The translations under genes were made by a program, and so were the position numbers. Positions 27,247 to 32,414 of a DNA stretch of 32,414 bases are shown here, piece after piece (the first letter of the stretch is position 1; each line of letters opens with the position of its first letter). The notes under the pieces are model-generated. The model was given only the letters and a program-made list of their open reading frames with translations. It was not told the DNA's origin and searched no databases. The DNA is from a virus: positions 1 to 32,414 of the IMG/VR virus record IMGVR_UViG_3300027582_000011. The stretch is one strand, 5' to 3'.

Positions 27247-27530
27247 TTAGCCTTACAAAATTCTTTACATATTTCTGGTGAATTTTCTGGATCTTTAAAT
27301 AAGTCTTTATAAAAATTCTGCCATTCATCAGAGTTAATAACAGCTTTTACTTGTTCAACTGATTCAAGGTTATCCACATGAAACTTTTCTTGAAAGAAAC
27401 CTAGCAGTTCAAACTCTTTACGAGAATTTCTAGTGTCACATTCGCAGCAAGGTAAAAAGTATCCTCTGCTTGTAAACATAAGTTGTTTTGCAAATTCAAG
27501 TCGTAAGCAATCTGGAGCTATCTTTGTCAT
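27243..27530 (-). CDS. Stand-alone SPASM-like cysteine protein, partner of the radical-SAM gene before it
   Basis: This 95-residue protein has Cys8, Cys28-Cys29 with Cys31 (YFLPCCECD), Cys88 and Cys92 (ICKEFCKAK). The spacing matches the 112-residue protein at 23650-23988: one early Cys, a CC pair after about 19 residues, a DEW helix, then C-x3-C. It is the auxiliary-cluster type found at the C-terminus of radical-SAM enzymes but here it is its own gene. Its ATG is 2 bases after the stop of the radical-SAM core gene. A -1 slip on the A7 run just before that stop would read straight into this frame, giving a fused protein. It overlaps the PP-loop gene by 4 bases. Confidence 0.72.
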   Translation of the reverse strand: MTKIAPDCLRLEFAKQLMFTSRGYFLPCCECDTRNSRKEFELLGFFQEKFHVDNLESVEQVKAVINSDEWQNFYKDLFKDPENSPEICKEFCKAK

Positions 27531-27532
27531 AA

Positions 27533-28261
27533 TTATTTTTTTAATCTTTTAGTTTTAGGGTCTATGTCTGACATATTAATATGAAACATTCCATTTGTGA
27601 TTGTTCGTCTTTTAGCTATATATTCTTCTGATGGTTTTAGATGGTTGGTTAATGGCCACCATCTAGTGGAGTGTATTAAATCAAAATTCATGCCGTAATT
27701 TTTTGCCATCTGCATACAGTGATCAATATCATTTTCATTATAATTAAAAACAATATACTGCCAAGTTATCTCGCAGCCCATTGATCTTCCTAACTTCATC
27801 ATCTCCCACACATGAACACCATCTTGATTTACTCTATACTTATGAGACTCTTCAGGCACACCATCTAAAGCAAATATCCATTCAGTACCTACACGTCTTG
27901 TTTTAAATCCTTTGTTTGAATGTTTATTTGTTAATGAGAATGCTTTCTTCCACCAGTCTTCAGTCATTCCACTGCCATTAGTAGCCACTTCTAAACACTT
28001 ATTATTGTCGTTTAGATATTCTATAGTGTCTAAAAAATCTGGGTGATAAATTGGATCGGAGTGATTACCACAAAATACAAATTCATAACCAGCTTCTAAT
28101 ATAGGTTTATAATTGTCTAACCTATAAACATTAGCTCCTTTTAATACTGTAGGGTTGAATGTGCGCGCACAACCTGGACACTTCAATCTACAAGTTATAC
28201 CCGCTTCAAAGTTAATACCTTGATTTATAATCCAATCAGCTGTAGGGTTAGTCTGAAACAT
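27533..28261 (-). CDS. Radical SAM core protein lacking its own SPASM domain (second paralogue)
   Basis: The product has 242 residues. CRLKCPGC (Cys24, 28, 31) ligates the iron-sulfur cluster. FCGNHSDPIYHP takes the place of GGEP. ALDGVPEESHKYRVNQDG and WQYIVFNYNENDI are shared with the protein at 23978-24622. It ends DPKTKRLKK with the codons TTA AAA AAA TAA, and its SPASM-like partner follows 2 bases later. The gene starts 14 bases inside the 417-residue radical-SAM gene. It probably modifies the same kind of substrate as its paralogue, possibly at a different position; the substrate is unknown. Confidence 0.82.
   Translation of the reverse strand: MFQTNPTADWIINQGINFEAGITCRLKCPGCARTFNPTVLKGANVYRLDNYKPILEAGYEFVFCGNHSDPIYHPDFLDTIEYLNDNNKCLEVATNGSGMTEDWWKKAFSLTNKHSNKGFKTRRVGTEWIFALDGVPEESHKYRVNQDGVHVWEMMKLGRSMGCEITWQYIVFNYNENDIDHCMQMAKNYGMNFDLIHSTRWWPLTNHLKPSEEYIAKRRTITNGMFHINMSDIDPKTKRLKK
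27536..27542 (-). promoter_or_regulatory. Candidate slippery heptamer A AAA AAA before a stop codon
   Basis: On the - strand the radical-SAM gene ends TTA AAA AAA TAA. The seven A's form an X XXY YYZ heptamer. Slipping back one base reads ATA ATT ATG ACA AAG, the frame and start of the SPASM-like gene. The geometry is read directly; whether slippage happens is not known, and a homopolymer length error is an alternative. Confidence 0.4.
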
Positions 28262-29501
28262 TATAATATTCTTCTAGTTCAGGAAAGACATCAAATAACT
28301 CCATCTCCCATTTGGTACCTCTATATGCTTCATCGCCTTTCATTAAATAGTTGCATATTTCTTTAAAGTTTGCATCATCCTCTTCAGGTAATTCTAAGGC
28401 CTTTACTACATCTGCATATTTTGGATTATCTTTATAATATGGTATTAGTTTATCTTTTAATGGTTTAGGTAGATTATTTATTCTAAGCTGTTTTGGATCC
28501 TTTATTAACCAGTGGCTGTTATCTCTTATGTGAGGATTGTTCTTAGTGTATTCATCTATCTCATGAAACCGTAGTATGCCTGGAACCGATAGTGTAGAGT
28601 TTAGATTTATTACAACATTATTATATTTTGAACACGCTTCTATATTATCTTCAATTTCTTGGAATGATGATCTGCGTCTAATATAATCATTATACTTACC
28701 CACGGCATCAATAGAAACTGTTATAAGAACTTTTTTAAAATGGGGAATATAATTTAAAAAATTGTGTTTACCATTCTTTAACTTGGTTAGATTTGTTTGA
28801 TACTTTATTATAATGTTTTTAGATTCGCCGGATTGCACTAATCTATCCAATACAGAATAGTATTGCTTCATAACAAGAGGCTCACCTCCAATGATTTTTA
28901 ACGTCTTTACATATGGAGCTAATTCAATCATCTGATTAATAACTACATTATCATCTACCTTATCTAAGTTGGCAGTCATTGATAATTTCTTAGAACGATC
29001 CATATCATACCAAACAGTATCATTCCATACACCTTTATCGTATGCCATTTTCTGTCTAGTTGTAGAGCTAAAGTGATGGCACATATAGCAATCTAGGTTA
29101 CACTTAGATCCAAAAACTCTAAGCTGTAGTTCTAATATTCTTTCATCAAAATCATAACCAACAACTTGGCTCATCTTAACAGATCGAGTTATTATATCCC
29201 AGTAATCTTTTTTTCTTTTTGCTTGAGTTGTAGTATCAAGTCTTCGAGACCAGTCATATCTTTCTTCATCAAACTTACATTTCTGGCAGACTTGGTTTAC
29301 TAACTTATGATCAGAATTAGGATCAAGCATCTCAGATCGAAGTTGATTCATCTTATCACTCTGCATCCATTCTGTTATAGATGTGTTATCAACACCCATA
29401 TTCTCGTCAGGCACAGCAAAGTTGCAAGGACCATATTTGCCATTATCATGTGCATAAACCATAGTCCATGGTGATATACAAAAGAAATTATCACTATCCA
29501 T
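28248..29501 (-). CDS. Radical SAM protein with N-terminal twitch-like domain
   Basis: This 417-residue protein is the first gene of the - strand operon. An N-terminal cysteine region (FFCISPWTMVYAHDNGKYGP with Cys8, then Cys26, and VCQKCKF with Cys72 and Cys75) precedes the core, as in the class called twitch domain-containing radical SAM proteins, where the auxiliary domain comes first. The core motif is SKCNLDCYMC (Cys134, 138, 141), with KIIGGEPL (GGEP at 205-208). The C-terminus is acidic. Its ATG lies at the edge of the 43-base divergent gap. The substrate is unknown; in bacteria such proteins occur in varied modification clusters. Confidence 0.8.
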   Translation of the reverse strand: MDSDNFFCISPWTMVYAHDNGKYGPCNFAVPDENMGVDNTSITEWMQSDKMNQLRSEMLDPNSDHKLVNQVCQKCKFDEERYDWSRRLDTTTQAKRKKDYWDIITRSVKMSQVVGYDFDERILELQLRVFGSKCNLDCYMCHHFSSTTRQKMAYDKGVWNDTVWYDMDRSKKLSMTANLDKVDDNVVINQMIELAPYVKTLKIIGGEPLVMKQYYSVLDRLVQSGESKNIIIKYQTNLTKLKNGKHNFLNYIPHFKKVLITVSIDAVGKYNDYIRRRSSFQEIEDNIEACSKYNNVVINLNSTLSVPGILRFHEIDEYTKNNPHIRDNSHWLIKDPKQLRINNLPKPLKDKLIPYYKDNPKYADVVKALELPEEDDANFKEICNYLMKGDEAYRGTKWEMELFDVFPELEEYYNVSD

Positions 29502-29544
29502 TATTAACCTATATATAAAGTATATAGTTATATATTAAGGAAAT
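29502..29544. promoter_or_regulatory. Divergent AT-rich promoter region of the island
   Basis: These 43 bases separate the first genes of the - strand operon and the + strand arm. The self-complementary TATATATA at 29510-29517 could serve as a -10 element on either strand: TTATATATA on - differs at one base from TTATAAATA. Ahead of the + strand gene, AAGGA at 29537-29541 is a ribosome site 3 bases from the ATG. No exact TATAAATA is present, so the promoter class is uncertain. Confidence 0.4.
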
Positions 29545-30489
29545 ATGATGATTGAGAAAGCAGTCATAGAAATATGTGGTTCATGTAACTATACTTGTAC
29601 CTTCTGCCCACATTCTTTTGAAGGTGGTAGAGAAAAATCATTTAAAAGAATGATGAACTACCAGATGTTTGTCAATATGTTAGATCAGTTAACAGATACA
29701 GAATGTAAAGAGATTTATTTGGAAGGTTCTGGTGAGCCAACCATGAATAAGAAACTGCCTGACTTTGTGAAAGCTGGTACTGATAGAGGATTTAAAATGT
29801 CTTTTATCACTAACGGCTTCTGGTTTAAAGATGATCTTATGAAAAGAACCATTGATGCTGGTATGCACTTTGCTCGTATATCTGTTACCGGATATAATCC
29901 TCTATTGTATAAAGAACAAATGAGCAAAGATGCTTTCTATGAAGTTAGAGATAATGCAAATGCAGCTATTGAGTATGGCGGTAATATAGGTTCATATCAT
30001 TTAATCTTAGATAACGATAATGTAAACTATGAGTGTAGTGAATACATATGTAACTGGATTAAACATGTTCCTGGGGTTAAGGCTTCTATATGGAAAATGC
30101 ATAACTGGTCTGGTCAACTTGATGTCGACTGGAGAGTTGGTAAAAAGAAAAGAAGTTGTGGTAGACCTTTCTCTCCTGATCTGATTGTAAGAGCAGGTGG
30201 TAATAATGGTATGACTGGTGCTGTTGTTCCTTGCTGTATGGTTTTAGGTCAAGATAGTAAAGGAGTATTAGGACACTTATCACATCAGACTATTGAGGAA
30301 GTATGGTATGGAGATGAATACAATAAACTAAGAAAAGCACATGAGATGCATGAATTTGATTCTATAGATTATTGTAAGAACTGCGATATGCTATATGATG
30401 CACCAGAGGCTTTGGTTTGGTCCAACTTTGATGCTGACTATAATACACTCACTGGTTCTTCTTTTACTATGGAACAGTATAGGAAATAA
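29545..30489 (+). CDS. Radical SAM/SPASM protein, single chain
   Basis: The product has 314 residues. SCNYTCTFC (Cys14, 18, 21) is the radical-SAM motif and LEGSGEP (residues 59-65) the SAM-contact motif. The C-terminal SPASM region has SCGRPFSPDL (Cys205), VVPCCMVLG (Cys230-231), then TIEEVWYGDEY and YCKNCDM (Cys277, 280). This is the full-length form of the domain pair that is split into two genes elsewhere in the island. It starts the + strand arm with AAGGA 3 bases before the ATG, and the next gene starts one base after its stop. The substrate is unknown; SPASM enzymes often act on peptides, but glycan-cluster members also exist. Confidence 0.85.
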   Translation: MMIEKAVIEICGSCNYTCTFCPHSFEGGREKSFKRMMNYQMFVNMLDQLTDTECKEIYLEGSGEPTMNKKLPDFVKAGTDRGFKMSFITNGFWFKDDLMKRTIDAGMHFARISVTGYNPLLYKEQMSKDAFYEVRDNANAAIEYGGNIGSYHLILDNDNVNYECSEYICNWIKHVPGVKASIWKMHNWSGQLDVDWRVGKKKRSCGRPFSPDLIVRAGGNNGMTGAVVPCCMVLGQDSKGVLGHLSHQTIEEVWYGDEYNKLRKAHEMHEFDSIDYCKNCDMLYDAPEALVWSNFDADYNTLTGSSFTMEQYRK

Positions 30490-30490
30490 T

Positions 30491-30982
30491 ATGAAAACAA
30501 TTGTTATAGATGACTACCTAGACAAAGGCGTATATGATATGTTGTATAAAATGTATCAAAGCACTAAAGTTGGAGACGATGTAAAGAGAACTATGTTTGA
30601 TCATGATCCTACTCCTCAGATTGCTGATCTGATAAATGAGTTTACCAATAAAAGAGAATATGACAAACTAGCTAAGTTTATTCATACTGCTGCAACTCCT
30701 CCTAATTATCATCATAGAATACACGACGAAGCAGAGTTTAAGATTATGTCTGCCATTGTTTATATCGGACCAGAAAAGGCACCAGGCACTACATTCTATA
30801 TTGATGGTAAGGAAGACACGATTGAATGGAAACCTAACAGACTGATGGTCTTTTGTGGTGAAACTAATGTTACTTGGCATGATTATAAATCAGATGATAA
30901 TATGAGGTTTACATATAATTATTTCTTAGTTGATCCTACAAAGATTGAGAACGAGACATATAGAAATTATGTTCTATATTAA
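30491..30982 (+). CDS. Possible 2OG-Fe(II) dioxygenase-like protein
   Basis: This 163-residue protein starts at the ATG at 30491, chosen for the AGGA at 30481-30484 and because earlier in-frame codons lie inside the previous gene. The layout fits a small double-stranded beta-helix oxygenase: RIHDEAEFKIMSAIVYIG (possible metal pair His78 and Glu80, an HxE variant of HxD), GTTFY, PNRLMVFCGE, TWHDY (possible His130) and MRFTYNYFLV (Arg139 for 2-oxoglutarate). Such enzymes hydroxylate proteins, sugars or lipids. The metal triad is a reading of a short pattern, so the call is moderate. It overlaps the next gene by 14 bases. Confidence 0.55.
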   Translation: MKTIVIDDYLDKGVYDMLYKMYQSTKVGDDVKRTMFDHDPTPQIADLINEFTNKREYDKLAKFIHTAATPPNYHHRIHDEAEFKIMSAIVYIGPEKAPGTTFYIDGKEDTIEWKPNRLMVFCGETNVTWHDYKSDDNMRFTYNYFLVDPTKIENETYRNYVLY

Positions 30983-31778
30983 ATTTGATGAAAGAACAGT
31001 TCAGGCTCACGCAACTATTATGAGCCAATTCTGCCATGTGTTATGGCGGATTCAAAGTATGTGTGAAGAGGGTCTTATAACAGATAAGGTAACTATAAAG
31101 GTGTTTGTACCTGATTGGTTACATAATGGTAGCCATACATTAAATCACCAATATACATTCGAAGAACAGATTAGATGGTTTATGGATAGCTTTGAAGAAC
31201 CTTCTTGTGGCATAGAATGGATTATGGAGTTTTATCATGAAACCTGTGAAGTAACTTCTCCATGGAATGCACAATGTATTTGGCCATTTAAGAAACAATG
31301 GTTAGGTGGCGGTGGATATATCACTCTGCAGAAATATAAGAATCCCAAAGGCGGAAATAATTACAACAGAAATATAGCAGAGCAATCTGGTCAACTAGAT
31401 ATAATAGAAAATATAGAACAGTATTCTGATTATCCAGTTAAGATAGTTGACTATGAAATGCACCCTAGTGAACTAATTGATACTCTTATACATTCTGAGA
31501 AACACTACACCTATATGGGCGGCAGTTATTATACTGCAGCACTTATCAACTGTCCTACAATATGTTATGGACATCCTATAGATAATGTTTATCCTGATTC
31601 GCTCGAGGGTAAAGGTATGCCAGGTAGTGCATGGGGATCTGTTATGGGTAATGGATTCTCTACAATATGCCAATATGATTTTGATAAAACCTATAACGGG
31701 CCTCAGACATATGTTACCCATGCATCATCAGTAAATGAGCTAAAAGGATTTCTATTGGAGTTACCACTACCCTTATAA
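30969..31778 (+). CDS. Protein of unknown function, weak GT-B-like C-terminus
   Basis: The ATG at 30969 gives 269 residues. An upstream in-frame TTG at 30930 lies deeper in the previous gene and is less likely. The N-terminal half (HVLWRIQSMCEEG, KVTIKVFVPDW) looks like an alpha/beta domain. Residues ~180-201 (YTYMGGSYYTAALINCPTIC) recall the donor-side loop of some GT-B glycosyltransferases, in which a GG/SG-containing turn precedes a helix and a P-T-I strand. No complete family signature is present. It is the third gene of the + strand arm, and its stop codon overlaps a late promoter element. A glycan role is suggested by context only. Confidence 0.5.
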   Translation: MFYIKFDERTVQAHATIMSQFCHVLWRIQSMCEEGLITDKVTIKVFVPDWLHNGSHTLNHQYTFEEQIRWFMDSFEEPSCGIEWIMEFYHETCEVTSPWNAQCIWPFKKQWLGGGGYITLQKYKNPKGGNNYNRNIAEQSGQLDIIENIEQYSDYPVKIVDYEMHPSELIDTLIHSEKHYTYMGGSYYTAALINCPTICYGHPIDNVYPDSLEGKGMPGSAWGSVMGNGFSTICQYDFDKTYNGPQTYVTHASSVNELKGFLLELPLPL

Positions 31779-31781
31779 ATA
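31774..31781 (+). promoter_or_regulatory. T4-type late promoter element TATAAATA overlapping a stop codon
   Basis: TATAAATA, as TTATAAATAC, overlaps the TAA of the preceding gene (31776-31778). It is the first of two such elements in the 119-base gap before the structural gene at 31898. Being 116 bases from that start, it may be a secondary start site. Confidence 0.6.
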
Positions 31782-31855
31782 CTTACAGTATTATTATAAC
31801 AGGTTTTGTGGGAATGTAAACCCCTAATTTAACTTTTTTTAGAGTGCAAAATCTT

Positions 31856-31863
31856 TATAAATA
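31856..31863 (+). promoter_or_regulatory. T4-type late promoter element TATAAATA before the 117-residue gene
   Basis: TATAAATA, as TTATAAATAA, lies 34 bases before the ATG at 31898, similar to the spacing at 3832 and 7128. It marks the return to late structural genes. The rest of the 31779-31897 gap shows no gene; a T7 run at 31834-31840 follows only a weak hairpin. Confidence 0.75.
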
Positions 31864-31897
31864 ACACTAATAACTCAGTTGATGAATATGGGAAAAT

Positions 31898-32251
31898 ATG
31901 GCACAGGAAGAAACATTTACTATTGATCAAGGCGCGGATGTTGCCATTCAACTCTATCTGGTTAATACAGACGGCTCACCAAAAAACTTAACTAACCATT
32001 TAATAACTGCTAAAATGAAGAAAAATTTTAACAGTGATAGTGCAGATACAACTGAATTTATCTCAGCGGTTATGACTCCACCAACTGATGGGATTATAAC
32101 TTTAAGTCTTACTAACACGCAAACAGATCAGCTAAAATCAGGCAGATATGTATATGATGTAGAAATGTCATATTCCGACAGTGATTCTAATACTATTATA
32201 GAGCGGGTGCTTGAAGGCAGAATTGCAGTTTCACCATCTGTTACGAGGTAG
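31898..32251 (+). CDS. Small beta-rich virion-type protein
   Basis: This 117-residue protein has the alternating beta pattern of small phage baseplate/tail proteins with an Ig- or BppU-like fold: FTIDQGADVAIQLYLVNTDG, then KNLTNHLITAKMK, DGIITLSLTNTQTDQLKSGR and YVYDVEMSYSDSDS, ending RIAVSPSVTR. Proteins of this look occur with structural genes in marine T4-like phages. It has its own late promoter, and the next gene starts 4 bases after its stop. The structural role is inferred from fold pattern and context. Confidence 0.6.
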   Translation: MAQEETFTIDQGADVAIQLYLVNTDGSPKNLTNHLITAKMKKNFNSDSADTTEFISAVMTPPTDGIITLSLTNTQTDQLKSGRYVYDVEMSYSDSDSNTIIERVLEGRIAVSPSVTR

Positions 32252-32255
32252 TATC

Positions 32256-32414
32256 ATGGCTTCAAAAGTAGGATTTAGTGGAGTTGTTGGATCAGTAAGA
32301 ATTGCTGGTTCTACAACACAAATAAAAAAGATAGTAGTAGGTACACCTATTAGACGGGTTGCATCTGGTTCTTTCAACGTAAATAATTTAGGTGGAATTG
32401 ATACCACCGGAGCC
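32256..32414 (+). CDS. Start of a structural-type protein, cut by the window end
   Basis: The ATG at 32256 opens a frame that stays open to the last base (53 codons). The visible part is Gly/Val/Ser-rich, beta-patterned and without charge clusters (ASKVGFSGVVGSVRIAGSTT, then VVGTPIRRVASGSF). It follows the preceding gene by 4 bases. Too little is visible to name it. Confidence 0.6.
   Translation, partial: MASKVGFSGVVGSVRIAGSTTQIKKIVVGTPIRRVASGSFNVNNLGGIDTTGA

Noticed and set aside
30395-30490. Longer oxygenase-like frame starting at 30395
   Set aside because: It would overlap the SPASM end of the previous gene by about 95 bases. The ATG at 30491 has AGGA 6 bases upstream and starts where the family-like sequence begins.
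31802-31840. Rho-independent terminator after the + strand arm (GGTTT...AAACC, then a T7 run)
   Set aside because: The stem is only 5 pairs with an 11-base loop, and the T run begins 12 bases after the stem.

Overview
The window looks like a piece of an AT-rich T4-like myovirus genome of the marine type (cyanophage/pelagiphage supergroup). On the + strand, 1-17704 is a late virion module in the order known from such phages: cell-wall hydrolase, spike-like protein, gp25, gp6, a further baseplate or tail protein, a fibre-like protein, gp8, a giant DUF4815-type protein and more fibre or tail proteins. The spacers before 3832, 7128 and 31898 carry the T4-type late promoter element TATAAATA, always as TTATAAATA. 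No tRNA, rRNA, CRISPR array, integrase or transposase is visible. No stretch over 300 bases lacks a gene; the longest gap is 119 bases (31779-31897). The host cannot be named from the sequence.

Layout. 1-1697: 5'-cut hydrolase with an amidase and a lytic transglycosylase domain. 1709-17704: structural genes, nearly all abutting. 17690-29501: fourteen tightly packed genes on the - strand; thirteen genes follow a predecessor, twelve of them overlapping it and one 2 bases away, so this is very likely one operon. 29545-31778: three + strand genes leaving the same 43-base divergent gap. 31898-32414: structural-type genes resume, cut by the window end. The 14-kb block 17690-31778 is thus an accessory island inside the tail/structural region.

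The island is the notable part. It encodes five radical-SAM cores (22835, 23978, 27533, 28248, 29545). Two of them are paralogues, each followed by its SPASM-like cysteine domain as a separate small gene. It also encodes two tandem paralogous DXD glycosyltransferases, a glycosyltransferase-methyltransferase fusion, a carbamoyltransferase, an SGNH hydrolase, a DegT-type PLP aminotransferase, a QueC-like PP-loop ATPase, a possible 2OG-Fe(II) oxygenase and two possible GT-B-like proteins. This gene set suggests synthesis, decoration and transfer of an unusual sugar or other small group onto a glycan or protein, such as host surface polysaccharide or virion fibres. That role is inferred; each enzyme class is better supported than the pathway. 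At one split pair, an A7 run just before the stop codon would join the radical-SAM and SPASM frames after a -1 slip.
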